This document shows positions 26,810 through 37,241 of a DNA stretch of 64,000 bases, in pieces. The stretch is from assembly GCF_019635455.1 (NCBI RefSeq), contig NZ_JAHBZJ010000004.1, positions 1 through 64,000 of the forward strand. Direction: 5' to 3'. A program made the position numbers and the translations under genes. The notes below the pieces were generated by a model. It was not told where the DNA came from and searched no databases. It worked only from the letters and a program-made list of their open reading frames with translations. This DNA is from Sphingomonas sp. (lineage in GTDB: Bacteria > Pseudomonadota > Alphaproteobacteria > Sphingomonadales > Sphingomonadaceae). Numbering within the stretch: position 1 is the stretch's first letter; every line of letters begins with the position of its first letter.

Positions 26810-29079
26810 TGGACTTCCTCCTCGAACTGCGCTCCGAAGAAATCCCCGCGCGCATGCAGGACAAGGCGCGCGAGGATCTCGCCCGGCTGTTCGCGGCCGA
26901 ACTGGATAAGGCCGGCCTGGCGGCGGAGGGGCTGACCACCTATGCCACGCCGCGCCGCCTCGCGCTGATCGCGCGCGGCATGCCCCAACGCACGCTTGCG
27001 GTGAGCGAGGAGCTGAAGGGGCCGCCCGCCGATGCCCCCGATGCCGCGATCGACGGCTTCCTGCGCAAGGCGGGGCTGACCCGCGACGCGCTGGAAACCC
27101 GCGATGTGAAGGGCCGCGCGACGTTGTTCGCGGTGATCGAACGGCCCGGCCGCGCCACCGCCGATGTTCTGGCCGAAGCGATCCCGGCGATCGTCCGCGC
27201 CTTTCCCTGGCCCAAATCGATGCGCTGGGGCGATGCCTCGCGCTCGACCGAGAGCCTGCGCTGGGTCCGCCCGCTTCAGGGTATCGTCGCCCTGCTGGGC
27301 GAAACGGTCGTCCCGGTCGAGATTGCCGGGATCGCGTCGGGCAATGCCACGGTAGGTCACCGGTTCCACCATCCCGACGCGATCGGCATTGGCAGCGCGG
27401 CCGACTATGTCGAGGCGCTGCGCGGCGCCCATGTCATCGTCGATCAGAATGAGCGGCGCGCGACGATCGCGCTCGGCGCGAAGCTCGCCGCGCAACGCGC
27501 GAACCTGCATCTGGTCGAGGATGAGGCCCTGGTGAGCGAGAATGCCGGCCTGACCGAATGGCCGGTGCCGCTGCTCGGCTGGTTCGATGCGGCGTTCCTC
27601 GACGTCCCGCCCGAAGTGATCCAGCTGACCGCACGGGTGAACCAGAAGTATTTTGTCTGTACAAATGCGGACGGCAAGCTTGCCAACGCGTTCGTCTGCA
27701 CCGCCAATATCGACGCGGCGGACGGCGGCGAGCGGATTGTCGAGGGCAATCAGAAGGTGCTGGCCGCGCGCCTCGCCGACGCGCGCTTCTTCTACGAGAC
27801 CGACCTCAAGACGCGGCTGGAGGAATTGCAGCCGAAGCTCGAAAAGATCGTGTTCCACGAGAAGCTGGGAACGGTCGCCGACAAGGTCGAGCGCGTGGCG
27901 AAGCTGGCGCGGTGGTTGGTGGAAGAGGGGGTAATCCTCCCCGGCACGGGGAGGAGGACCAGCGAAGCTGGCGGAGGGGGGCTTCCACAAGCGACCCCGC
28001 CCGTGGAGTCCCCCCTCCACCATCCTGCGGATGGTCCCCCTCCCCGTGCCGGGGAGGATCTGGCCACCCTCGCCGAACGCGCCGCGCGGCTGTGCAAGGC
28101 GGACCTTGTCACCTTCATGGTCGGTGAATTTCCCGAGCTCCAGGGCCTGATGGGCGGCTACTACGCCGCAGCCCAGGGCGAAGACCCCGCCGTCGCCGCA
28201 GCGATCCGCGACCATTACAAGCCGGTCGGGCAGGGGGATGACGTGCCGACCGCGCCGGTCACGGTGGCGGTGTCGCTGGCGGACAAGCTGGATACGCTCA
28301 CCCAGTTTTTTGCGATCGCGGAAAAGCCGACCGGGTCAAAGGATCCATTCGCCTTACGGCGAGCGGCACTCGGCGTCCTACAGCTCCTGATCGAAAATCA
28401 GCTGCGCCTCGCCTTGCTACCGCTCTTGCTGCGGGCGAGTCGCAAAAGGGAAACCGGCAGCGAGTTCCAACCCTCGATTTTCGAGGAGGGAATCTCGCGG
28501 GCGTTCTACAATCGAAATACCGAGGAACTGCGCATTTGCTCGCCCCGCATATTGGACGGTAACGGCTTGTCACTCCTCGACTTCTTCGCCGACCGCCTTA
28601 AGGTCCAGCAGCGCGAAGCCGGCGTCCGCCACGACCTGATCGATGCGGTGTTCGCGCTCGGCGGAGAGGACGATCTCGTCCGCCTGCTCGCCCGCGTCCA
28701 CGCCCTGCAAGCCTTCATGGCCACCGACGACGGCGCCAACCTGCTCGCCGGGTACAAGCGCGCTGCGAACATCCTGAAGAAGGAAGGCGTCGCCGACGCG
28801 GAGTGGAAACCACTTCCCTACACAGCCGAACCCGCCGAGGCCGCCCTCATCGCCGCCCTCGACACGGCCGAGCCAAAGGCGGCGGCAGCGATCGAGGCGG
28901 AGGATTTCGAGGGCGCGATGGTGGCGCTGGCCACGCTGCGCGCGCCGATTGATGCGTTCTTCACCGATGTGACGGTGAACGATCCGGATCAGGACAAGCG
29001 CGCCGCGCGCCTCGCCCTGCTCGGCCGGATGCGCGCTGCGGTGCATCGCGTCGCCGATTTCTCGAAGATCGAGGGGTAG
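26809..29079 (+). CDS. glyS: Glycyl-tRNA synthetase beta subunit with in-frame insertions
   Basis: A 756-residue beta subunit, longer than the roughly 690 usual for the family. It has the N-terminal [16 protein letters not shown], the central RWVRPLQGIVALLG and TARVNQKYFVC regions, and the C-terminal anticodon-binding part (LLDFFADRLKVQQREAGVRH). The extra length comes mostly from residues ~376-417, encoded by a palindromic DNA repeat and rich in Gly/Pro. A second unusual stretch, about residues 528-587, is less GC-rich and does not resemble the usual sequence there. The frame stays open through both, so the protein is probably still functional. Confidence 0.92.
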   Translation: MDFLLELRSEEIPARMQDKAREDLARLFAAELDKAGLAAEGLTTYATPRRLALIARGMPQRTLAVSEELKGPPADAPDAAIDGFLRKAGLTRDALETRDVKGRATLFAVIERPGRATADVLAEAIPAIVRAFPWPKSMRWGDASRSTESLRWVRPLQGIVALLGETVVPVEIAGIASGNATVGHRFHHPDAIGIGSAADYVEALRGAHVIVDQNERRATIALGAKLAAQRANLHLVEDEALVSENAGLTEWPVPLLGWFDAAFLDVPPEVIQLTARVNQKYFVCTNADGKLANAFVCTANIDAADGGERIVEGNQKVLAARLADARFFYETDLKTRLEELQPKLEKIVFHEKLGTVADKVERVAKLARWLVEEGVILPGTGRRTSEAGGGGLPQATPPVESPLHHPADGPPPRAGEDLATLAERAARLCKADLVTFMVGEFPELQGLMGGYYAAAQGEDPAVAAAIRDHYKPVGQGDDVPTAPVTVAVSLADKLDTLTQFFAIAEKPTGSKDPFALRRAALGVLQLLIENQLRLALLPLLLRASRKRETGSEFQPSIFEEGISRAFYNRNTEELRICSPRILDGNGLSLLDFFADRLKVQQREAGVRHDLIDAVFALGGEDDLVRLLARVHALQAFMATDDGANLLAGYKRAANILKKEGVADAEWKPLPYTAEPAEAALIAALDTAEPKAAAAIEAEDFEGAMVALATLRAPIDAFFTDVTVNDPDQDKRAARLALLGRMRAAVHRVADFSKIEG
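27934..28059. repeat. 126-bp palindromic repeat inserted in glyS
   Basis: The ends are perfect 21-bp inverted copies of each other (27934-27954 and 28039-28059), each with an internal CCCCGGCACGGGG-type palindrome. The inner arms contain further short GGACCA/TGGTCC complements. The sequence is of the type dispersed between genes in sphingomonads, but here it is read in frame as about 42 residues. Confidence 0.85.
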
Positions 29080-29238
29080 GGCGCGCCGCGCGAAACCGCG
29101 CCGACATCGATTCGATTGATCGAAACTGCGCGTTTCGGGGGGCGTGTCGCGATTCGGGAGCCTGACAACGGCGGACAAGCCCTTTCCCCCTGTTCGCACC
29201 TGCGGTAGGCGCCGCGGCAGATCACGGAAGGGGTTCGG

Positions 29239-31902
29239 ATGACTCGATATGTGTACCGTTTCGGCGGCGGGGTCGATGATGGCGGCGCGCAGGACAAGAA
29301 CCTGCTCGGCGGCAAGGGCGCCAATCTCGACGGCATGGCCGGCATCGGCCTGCCGGTGCCGCCCGGTTTCACGATCAGCACCGACATGTGCGCACGCTAT
29401 TATGACGATGGGGAGAACTTCCCCGACAGCCTGCGGGACGAGGTCGCCGGCGGCATCGCCCATATCGAGGGGCTGACCGGCAAGCGCTTTGGCGACGCCG
29501 GCGATCCGCTGCTCGTCTCGGTCCGTTCCGGCGCGCGGGTTTCGATGCCGGGGATGATGGACACCGTCCTCAACCTCGGCCTCAACGACGAAACGGTAAA
29601 GGGCCTCGCCGCCGCGTCGGGCGACGAACGCTTCGCCTGGGACAGCTATCGCCGCTTCATCCAGATGTATTCGGATGTCGTCCTCGAACTCGACCATGGC
29701 CGGTTCGAGGAAGCGCTGGAGATCGCCAAGGAGGATCATGGCTATGTCCTCGACACCGACCTGACCGCCGCCGACTGGCAGGCGCTGGTCGGTGAATACA
29801 AGACGCTGGTGCTCGAAATGTGGGGCAAGCCCTTTCCCCAGGATGTGCATGACCAGTTGTGGGGCGCGATCGGCGCGGTGTTCGGATCGTGGCAGTCGGA
29901 ACGGGCAAAGGTCTATCGCCGGCTCAACGATATTCCCGGCAGCTGGGGGACGGCGGTCAACGTTCAGGCGATGGTGTTCGGCAATATGGGCGATACTTCG
30001 GCCACCGGCGTCGCCTTCACCCGCGATCCCTCGACCGGCGAGAATGCCTATTATGGCGAATTCCTCATCAACGCGCAGGGGGAGGATGTCGTCGCCGGCA
30101 TCCGCACCCCGCAATATCTGACGAAACAGGCGCGGGAGGCCGCCGGCGCCAGGCCCGCGTCGATGGAAGAGGCGATGCCGGGCGTCTATGCCCAGCTCGC
30201 GGCGGTCTTCGAGACGCTGGAAAAGCATTATCGGGACATGCAGGACATCGAATTCACGGTGGAACGCGGCAAGCTGTGGATGCTCCAGACCCGCTCGGGC
30301 AAGCGCACCGCAAAGGCCGCGCTCAAGATCGCGGTCGATATGGCGAGCGAGGGGCTGATCTCGCGGGAAGAGGCGATCGCGCGCGTCGATCCGATGGCGC
30401 TCGATCAGCTGCTGCACCCGACGCTCGATCCCGATGCGCCGCGCGACGTGCTGACCAAGGGGCTGCCGGCGTCGCCCGGTGCCGCGTCGGGCAAGGCGGT
30501 GTTCGACAGCGACACGGCCGAGCGGATGGCGGGCCAGGGCGAGGCGGTGATCCTCGTCCGCGTCGAGACCAGCCCCGAGGATATTCACGGCATGCACGCG
30601 GCAAAGGGCATCCTGACCGCGCGTGGCGGCATGACCAGCCATGCGGCGGTCGTGGCGCGCGGCATGGGCCGCCCCTGCGTGTCGGGCGCCGGGACGCTTT
30701 CGATCAAGGGCGGGGAAGGCGTCGCCCGCGTCGGCACGCGTGAGATTCGCGAGGGCGACGTCATCACCATCGACGGATCGACCGGCGAGGTGATGATGGG
30801 CGAAGTGCCGACGATCCAGCCTGAACTTGCCGGCGATTTCGGCACGCTGATGGATTGGGCGGACAAGGTACGCCGGCTAAAGGTGCGCACCAACGCGGAA
30901 ACTCCGCTCGATTGCCGCACCGCGCGCGATTTCGGGGCGGAGGGCATCGGCCTGTGCCGTACCGAGCATATGTTCTTCGATGCCGCGCGGATCACGGCGG
31001 TGCGCCAGATGATCCTGGCGGACAGCGAGGAAGGCCGCCGCGCCGCGCTCGACCGGCTGCTCCCCGAACAGCGCGCCGACTTTGTCGAGATTTTCGAGGT
31101 GATGGCGGGCCTGCCCTGTACCATCCGCCTGCTCGATCCGCCGCTGCACGAATTCCTGCCGCATGAGGATGCGGAGTTCGCCGAAGTCGCGCAGGCGGCG
31201 GGGCTGGATGTCGAGACGCTGCGCCGCCGCGCCGCCGAACTGCACGAATTCAACCCGATGCTTGGCCATCGCGGTTGTCGCCTGGGCGTCACCTATCCCG
31301 AAATCTACGAGATGCAGGCGCGCGCCATTTTCGAGGCGGCGTGCGAGGTGGCGGAAAAGTCCGGTGCCGCGCCGGTGCCGGAGGTCATGATCCCGCTCGT
31401 CGCCACCAAGCGCGAGCTGGAACTGATGAAGGCGGTGGTGGACAAGGCGGCACAGGCGGTCTTCGCCGAACGCGGGCGCACGATCGACTATCTGGTCGGG
31501 ACGATGATCGAACTGCCGCGTGCCGCGCTGCGGGCCGGTGAGATTGCGGAGGCGGGCGCGTTCTTCAGCTTCGGCACCAACGACCTGACCCAGACCACGC
31601 TGGGCGTCAGCCGCGACGATGCCGGGCGCTTCCTGACGACCTATGTCGAAAAGGGCATTTATGCGCGCGATCCATTCGTCAGCATCGATGTGGAGGGCGT
31701 GGGCGAACTGATCGCGCTCGCCGCGGAACGGGGGCGTGCGACACGGCCGGAGATCAAGCTGGGCATCTGTGGCGAACATGGCGGCGATCCCGCCTCGATC
31801 GCCTTTTGCGAGCAAACCGGGCTCGATTACGTCTCGGCATCGCCATATCGTGTGCCGATCGCGCGGCTCGCAGCGGCGCAGGCCGCGCTCAAGGTCCGGT
31901 GA
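29239..31902 (+). CDS. ppdK: Pyruvate phosphate dikinase
   Basis: An 887-residue enzyme that interconverts pyruvate, ATP and Pi with phosphoenolpyruvate, AMP and PPi. Domains in order: N-terminal nucleotide-binding part (LLGGKGANLDGMAGIGLPVPPG), central phosphohistidine domain with GGMTSHAAVVARGMGRPCVSG (catalytic His in TSHA), and C-terminal PEP-binding barrel ending in GICGEHGGDP. Full length. It probably serves gluconeogenesis. The next gene starts within 6 bp of its stop. Confidence 0.97.
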   Translation: MTRYVYRFGGGVDDGGAQDKNLLGGKGANLDGMAGIGLPVPPGFTISTDMCARYYDDGENFPDSLRDEVAGGIAHIEGLTGKRFGDAGDPLLVSVRSGARVSMPGMMDTVLNLGLNDETVKGLAAASGDERFAWDSYRRFIQMYSDVVLELDHGRFEEALEIAKEDHGYVLDTDLTAADWQALVGEYKTLVLEMWGKPFPQDVHDQLWGAIGAVFGSWQSERAKVYRRLNDIPGSWGTAVNVQAMVFGNMGDTSATGVAFTRDPSTGENAYYGEFLINAQGEDVVAGIRTPQYLTKQAREAAGARPASMEEAMPGVYAQLAAVFETLEKHYRDMQDIEFTVERGKLWMLQTRSGKRTAKAALKIAVDMASEGLISREEAIARVDPMALDQLLHPTLDPDAPRDVLTKGLPASPGAASGKAVFDSDTAERMAGQGEAVILVRVETSPEDIHGMHAAKGILTARGGMTSHAAVVARGMGRPCVSGAGTLSIKGGEGVARVGTREIREGDVITIDGSTGEVMMGEVPTIQPELAGDFGTLMDWADKVRRLKVRTNAETPLDCRTARDFGAEGIGLCRTEHMFFDAARITAVRQMILADSEEGRRAALDRLLPEQRADFVEIFEVMAGLPCTIRLLDPPLHEFLPHEDAEFAEVAQAAGLDVETLRRRAAELHEFNPMLGHRGCRLGVTYPEIYEMQARAIFEAACEVAEKSGAAPVPEVMIPLVATKRELELMKAVVDKAAQAVFAERGRTIDYLVGTMIELPRAALRAGEIAEAGAFFSFGTNDLTQTTLGVSRDDAGRFLTTYVEKGIYARDPFVSIDVEGVGELIALAAERGRATRPEIKLGICGEHGGDPASIAFCEQTGLDYVSASPYRVPIARLAAAQAALKVR

Positions 31903-31907
31903 TCGGG

Positions 31908-32495
31908 ATGGCGGCGATCGCGCTCCTGATCGCCGCCGTCCCGCCGGCCGCGATGTCGTCCGCCGAACGCCCCTCCATCGACCGGCTGCGGGTCGAGCGT
32001 CTCAACGCGGAGCTGCTCGCCGGGCCGACCGCGACTCAGGTGCTCGAACGGCGTTGCGCGGCGCTCGGCCTTGCCGATCCGCCCCGCGTCCATGCCGAGG
32101 TGAAGCGCGGCACGGTCGTGGCCAGCGCCTCGCCGGCGCGCCGGCGGCTGAAGGTCGGCCGGCTTGAGATGCTCGGCTATCGGCGGGTCCGGCTGCTGTG
32201 TGGCGACATCCTGTTGTCGGAGGCGACGAACTGGTTCGTCCCGGCGCGTCTGACGCCGGCGATGAACGCGGCGCTCGATGGCGGGGACACGCCGTTCGGC
32301 CGCGTCGTCCTGCCGCTTTCGCCGCGCCGGGTCACGCTATCGACCTGGATGGTGAAAGCGGGCCGGGTGCCGCCCGGCGGCGTCGTGGTCCGCCACCGCG
32401 CGCTCGTCCTCGACGGCACGGGGCGTCCGCTGGCCGAGGTGGTCGAACATTATCAGCGCGTGCTGCTGGGCGACGGCGCCGCCGCCGCCCGCTAG
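31908..32495 (+). CDS. Chorismate lyase-like protein
   Basis: A 195-residue protein with a hydrophobic N-terminus (signal-like) and a body with the layout of the chorismate lyase fold: an Arg-led helix, RRVRLLCGDILLSEATNWFVPARL, then PFGRVVLPLSPRRVTLST and a final VVRHRALVLDGTGRPLAEVVEHY. Conserved WxPA(R) and GRxLxxL-type motifs support this. Enzyme activity is uncertain. A GTG at 31899, overlapping the ppdK stop, is an alternative start; it is likely co-transcribed with ppdK. Confidence 0.6.
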   Translation: MAAIALLIAAVPPAAMSSAERPSIDRLRVERLNAELLAGPTATQVLERRCAALGLADPPRVHAEVKRGTVVASASPARRRLKVGRLEMLGYRRVRLLCGDILLSEATNWFVPARLTPAMNAALDGGDTPFGRVVLPLSPRRVTLSTWMVKAGRVPPGGVVVRHRALVLDGTGRPLAEVVEHYQRVLLGDGAAAAR

Positions 32496-32502
32496 GCGCG
32501 GC

Positions 32503-35500
32503 TCACCGGCCCAGCAATACCCGGGCCTGGCCGGCGATCTGGGCCAGCATCGCCGCATTGGGTGCCGGCGCCCGCTTCGCCCGATCGACCAGCGACACGA
32601 ACTGCGCCACCCGCGCCGCATGTTCGTGGAGCCACGCCTGCACGTCGGCACGCGGGTCCGCGTCGGTTCCGCGTGCCAGGAACTCCAGCCGCAACTGCTG
32701 GAAATCCCGCGCAAGGCCCGCGATCAACAGCCGCTCCCACGGATCGCCCGCGACGATCCGCGCCGCATTGGCCTGCGCCCAGTCCAGCCCCAGCGCCTGG
32801 CCCAGATCGGTGAAGGCGTGGGTCAACTCGGTCTCGTCGATCCCGCGCCGCTGGCCCAGATCGGCCAGGCCCACCGCCCCGTCGAGTTCGAAGATGCGGA
32901 CGATCTTCGCCACCAGCGCGGCGGGCGCGCCGGCCTCTTCCAGCTGCGCGGCGATCCGGCCCGACTGGGCGATCGCCTCGTCCTTCAGCAGCTTCTTTGC
33001 CTGTTTGTCGAGCGCCGCGATGCCGGGCTTCAGGCGGCCGATCACGCTGCCCGTATCGTCGCCGGGACGGCAGACGCGCAGCAGGTCGGCGATCTGCGAC
33101 CGCGTCGCCACCGCGACCTCGTCGAGCAGCGCGATCCGCGCGCCCTCGCTCATGTCGCCGGTCTCGATCGCTTCCCAGATCGCGTCGAGATGGAAGATCC
33201 GCTCCGCCACCACGAACATCATCGCGATGTCGTGGAGCGAGGATCCCTCCTCCTCGGCCAGTTCGAACGGGTGCAGCGCGCCCAGCCGGTTGATGATGCG
33301 GTTGGCCAGCTTGGTCGCGACGATCTCGCCGCGCAGCCGGTGCTCCTCGATCGGCTTTCGGAATTTCTTCTGCATCGCCGGCGGGAAGGCGGCGAGCAGA
33401 TCGGGCTCCAGTTCGGGATCCTGGCCCAGCCCGCCCTGTTCGATCGCATCCTGAAGCGCGAGCTTGGACGTCGCCAGCAGTACCGCCAGTTCCGGACGGG
33501 TCAGGCCCTGGCCGTCCTTGGACCGGCGCAGGAATTCCTCATTGGTCGCCAGCCCCTCGACCGCGCGATCCAGCCGGCCCGACGCCTCCAGAATCTCGGT
33601 CAGCCGCACATAGCTCGGCACCGCCAGCGGGCCGTCATTCTCCATGAACGACAGCGCAAGCGTTTGCAGGCGATTGTCCTCCAGGACCAGGTGCGAGACA
33701 TCGTCGGTCATCGCGACCAGCAGCTTGTTCCGCTCCTCGATCTTCAGTCGGCCCTCGATCACCTCGCGGTTGAGGGCGATCTTGATGTTCACCTCATTGT
33801 CCGAACAATCGACGCCCGCCGAATTGTCGATGAAATCGGTGTTGATGCGTCCCCCGCTCAGGGCAAAGGCGATGCGCCCCGCCTGGGTAACGCCCAGATT
33901 CGCGCCCTCGCCGATCGCCCGCGCGCGGATGTCCTCGGCATTCACCCGCAGGCGGTCGTTGGCGGGATCTCCGACCTCGACATGGGCCTCGCTCGCCGCC
34001 TTCACATAGGTGCCGATGCCGCCGAACCAGATCAGGTCGATCGGCGCCTTCAGGATCGCGGAGATCAGCGCACTCGGCTCCATCTCCTCGGCGTCGATGC
34101 CCAGCGCCTCGCGCGCCTCGCGCGACAGCGGAATCGATTTTTCGGTGCGCGCGAACACGCCGCCGCCCTTGCTGATCAGCTTGGCGTCATAATCGGCCCA
34201 GCTCGATCGCGGCAGCTGGAACATGCGGTCGCGTTCGGCCCAGCTCTTCGCGGGATTCGGATCGGGATCGATGAAGATGTGACGATGATCGAACGCGGCG
34301 ACCAGCTTGATCGCCTTGGACAGCAACATGCCGTTGCCGAACACGTCTCCTGACATGTCACCGCATCCGACGACCCGGATCGGATCGGTCTGAACGTCGA
34401 TGCCCATTTCCAGGAAGTGGCGCTGTACGCTGATCCACGCGCCCTTGGCGGTGATCCCCATCGCCTTGTGGTCATAGCCCTGCGACCCGCCGGACGCGAA
34501 GGCGTCACCCAGCCAGAAGCCGTGATCGATGGCGATCGCGTTCGCCACGTCGCTGAACGTCGCGGTCCCCTTGTCCGCCGCGACGACGAAATAGGGATCG
34601 TCGCCGTCGTGGATCACGACCTGTTCGGGATGCACCACCTCGCCCGACACGATATTGTCGGTGATCGACAGCAGCGACCGGATGAAGATGCGGTAGCTTT
34701 CCTTGCCTTCCTCGAACCACGCGTCGCGATCGACGGCGGGGGAGGGGAGCTGTTTGGGGTAGAAGCCGCCCTTCGCACCGGTTGGCACGATGACCGCGTT
34801 CTTCACCCGCTGCGCCTTCATCAGGCCCAGGATTTCGGTGCGGAAATCGTCGCGCCGGTCGGACCAGCGCAGTCCGCCGCGCGCCACCGGGCCGGCGCGC
34901 AGGTGGATGCCCTCGACCCGCGGCGAATAGACCCAGATTTCGCGCCAGGGCAGCGGCTGGGGCAGGTTGGGAACACGCGCGCTGTCCAGCTTGAACGCAA
35001 GCGCCTCGCTGGCGGCCGGCGCATAGGCGTTGGTGCGCAGCGTGGCGCGAACGACGCCGGCGATCGCGCGCAGGATGCGGTCGTCGTCGATCGCGCTCAC
35101 CGCGTCCAGCCCGCTGGCGATCGCCGTATCGGCCGCCTTGATCGCTGCCTCGCTGCCCTTTGTGCGCTTCGGATCATGCGCGGCGGCGAACCGCTCGACC
35201 AGCGCGGTCGCGACGCCGGTCGCGCGCCGCAGCGCCTCGACCACGGTCACCAGTCCATAGGACAGGCCGGTCTGGCGCAGATAGCGGAACCATGCACGCA
35301 ACAGCACGACCGATGCCGGCTCCAGCCCGGTCTCGACGATCAGGCGGTTGAACGCGTCATTCTCGGCCCGGCCTTCCAGCACCGCGGCGATCGCGTCCTC
35401 GACCACGGCGGTCTCGCCCTTGAACGCGCCGCCGGCGGGCAGTTCCAGCTCGAAATCGTGGATATAAGCCTCGGCGTCGCCGTCCAGCGCGGTCGGGACT

Positions 35501-37119
35501 TCCTCGATCACCCGGAATCCGAAATTCTCGAACACCGGCACCGCGTCGGACAGCGGCAGCGCACCGCCCAGGCGATAGAGCTTGATCCGCGTCTTGCCAT
35601 CCTGCTCGAAAATGCGGACCGACCGCGCCTGCGGATCGGCCAGTCCGGCGATGCGCATGATATCCTGCGCACCTTCCTCGGGCGGATTGCCGTTGCGATA
35701 GCCGAACGGGAAACAGGGGGCGTAACGCAGCGCCAGCCGCGCCGCGCGCGATCCGGCGAGGCCCTGATCGACCAGCGCGCTTTCGACTGCCGGCAGCCAT
35801 CCGCGCACCATGCGCTCCAGCTCGACGTCGAGCGTCGCGGCGTCGGGCATGCGGCCCTCGCCGCGCAGGTCGAGCGTGTAGCGCAACAGCGCGACCGGCC
35901 CGTCGTCCAGTGCGATCGACCAGCTGATCTGCGTCGCATTCGCCTCACGCTCCAGCATCTCGCCGATCGAGACGCGGCGACCGGTCGATACCTCGTCGCG
36001 CGGCAGCCAGACGAACGCGAACAGATGCCGCCCCAGCGCGCTGCGGATCAGGACGAGCTTGGGCCGCGGACGATCGGTCACCGACATCGCGGTCAGCGCG
36101 ATCTGTTCCAGCGCTTCGGGCGGGAAGGCGGTGGTAAGATCATGCGGCAGACCGGTCAGCGCGTGCGCCAGCGCCTTGCCGGTATGGCCGCGCGGATCGA
36201 AGCCGAACTTGGCCTCCAGCGCGGCGATCCGCGCGCGCAGCACCGGCACCTCTTCGGGCGAGGCATGCAGCGCGGCGCTGGTCCACAGCCCGGCATGGAC
36301 CGACAGCCCGGTCACCTTCGGCCCGTCGCGCAGCGGCACCAGCACGAGATCGAGCGGCGCGCGGCGATGGACCGACGAAATGAGGTTGGACTTGAGCAGC
36401 AAAGGCGGCTGTCCGCCGTCCTCGAACCATTCGATGGCCAGCTTGCGCGACGTATCCGCCAGCAGCGGCGTGTCGTGCTGCGTCCGACAGATGCCGGCGG
36501 CATCCTCGATCGCGCCGTCGCGCCGCCAGTTCTCATGGCCGATCAGCGTCATGCTGCCGCCCTGGAACCAGCGCAGCAGCGACGCGCCCTCGGTATCCGC
36601 GACGCGGTTCGCATCCTCGCTCATCGCCCGGCGCAGTTCGGGCCAGTCGGTCACCGCCGCGCGCACATCGGCCAGATTATGTTCGAGATCGCGGATCAGC
36701 CCGCTGCGGTCGCGCGCATCGGCGCGCTCCATCTCGATATAGACCATCGATTCGCGTGCGCCGCCGCTGCCGATCCCGGCCAGCGTACCGTCGCCCGCGC
36801 GCTCCACCGACACGACCGGGTGAATGACGCGGCGAATGGCGATGTCATGCGCGGCGACCGTCGCCGCGATCGAATCGACCAGGAACGGCATGTCGTCATT
36901 GACCACCGCCAGCCGCATCGAACGACTGTCCTCGTCAAAGCCGGTTTCCAGCGCGATGCCCGGCTTGCCCGGCGCGCGCGTCGCGGCCGCTTCCGCCACG
37001 AAACGTGCGGCGGCCACCCGCGCATCGGTATCGAACCCTTCGAGTTCTGCGGGAAGGGCGCCTTCGGTCAGGCGGTTCAACAGCGCCTCGGCGAGCGACT
37101 TGATCGGCGTCTTGCTCAT
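32503..37119 (-). CDS. NAD-specific glutamate dehydrogenase, large type
   Basis: A 1538-residue GDH of the large bacterial class that deaminates glutamate to 2-oxoglutarate with NAD. The long N-terminal half holds ACT-like regulatory regions; the catalytic part follows around residues 700-1250 with RGGLRWSDRRDDFRTEILGL, VIVPTGAKGGFYPK carrying the catalytic Lys, and VVGCGDMSGDVFGNGML of the nucleotide fold. The full expected length is present. The start at MSKTPIKSLAEALL (37117-37119) is preferred over 16 extra upstream codons. Confidence 0.95.
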   Translation of the reverse strand: MSKTPIKSLAEALLNRLTEGALPAELEGFDTDARVAAARFVAEAAATRAPGKPGIALETGFDEDSRSMRLAVVNDDMPFLVDSIAATVAAHDIAIRRVIHPVVSVERAGDGTLAGIGSGGARESMVYIEMERADARDRSGLIRDLEHNLADVRAAVTDWPELRRAMSEDANRVADTEGASLLRWFQGGSMTLIGHENWRRDGAIEDAAGICRTQHDTPLLADTSRKLAIEWFEDGGQPPLLLKSNLISSVHRRAPLDLVLVPLRDGPKVTGLSVHAGLWTSAALHASPEEVPVLRARIAALEAKFGFDPRGHTGKALAHALTGLPHDLTTAFPPEALEQIALTAMSVTDRPRPKLVLIRSALGRHLFAFVWLPRDEVSTGRRVSIGEMLEREANATQISWSIALDDGPVALLRYTLDLRGEGRMPDAATLDVELERMVRGWLPAVESALVDQGLAGSRAARLALRYAPCFPFGYRNGNPPEEGAQDIMRIAGLADPQARSVRIFEQDGKTRIKLYRLGGALPLSDAVPVFENFGFRVIEEVPTALDGDAEAYIHDFELELPAGGAFKGETAVVEDAIAAVLEGRAENDAFNRLIVETGLEPASVVLLRAWFRYLRQTGLSYGLVTVVEALRRATGVATALVERFAAAHDPKRTKGSEAAIKAADTAIASGLDAVSAIDDDRILRAIAGVVRATLRTNAYAPAASEALAFKLDSARVPNLPQPLPWREIWVYSPRVEGIHLRAGPVARGGLRWSDRRDDFRTEILGLMKAQRVKNAVIVPTGAKGGFYPKQLPSPAVDRDAWFEEGKESYRIFIRSLLSITDNIVSGEVVHPEQVVIHDGDDPYFVVAADKGTATFSDVANAIAIDHGFWLGDAFASGGSQGYDHKAMGITAKGAWISVQRHFLEMGIDVQTDPIRVVGCGDMSGDVFGNGMLLSKAIKLVAAFDHRHIFIDPDPNPAKSWAERDRMFQLPRSSWADYDAKLISKGGGVFARTEKSIPLSREAREALGIDAEEMEPSALISAILKAPIDLIWFGGIGTYVKAASEAHVEVGDPANDRLRVNAEDIRARAIGEGANLGVTQAGRIAFALSGGRINTDFIDNSAGVDCSDNEVNIKIALNREVIEGRLKIEERNKLLVAMTDDVSHLVLEDNRLQTLALSFMENDGPLAVPSYVRLTEILEASGRLDRAVEGLATNEEFLRRSKDGQGLTRPELAVLLATSKLALQDAIEQGGLGQDPELEPDLLAAFPPAMQKKFRKPIEEHRLRGEIVATKLANRIINRLGALHPFELAEEEGSSLHDIAMMFVVAERIFHLDAIWEAIETGDMSEGARIALLDEVAVATRSQIADLLRVCRPGDDTGSVIGRLKPGIAALDKQAKKLLKDEAIAQSGRIAAQLEEAGAPAALVAKIVRIFELDGAVGLADLGQRRGIDETELTHAFTDLGQALGLDWAQANAARIVAGDPWERLLIAGLARDFQQLRLEFLARGTDADPRADVQAWLHEHAARVAQFVSLVDRAKRAPAPNAAMLAQIAGQARVLLGR

Positions 37120-37241
37120 GGCGCGCGCTATGCGCCTGCTGGCCGCACGGCTCAAGACTTGCTGCACTGCACCGTTACAATTGAGACGAAATTTCAGGCA
37201 CTACCCGCAAAGGGTCACTTTGCTGCGCACAATGCTGCGGT

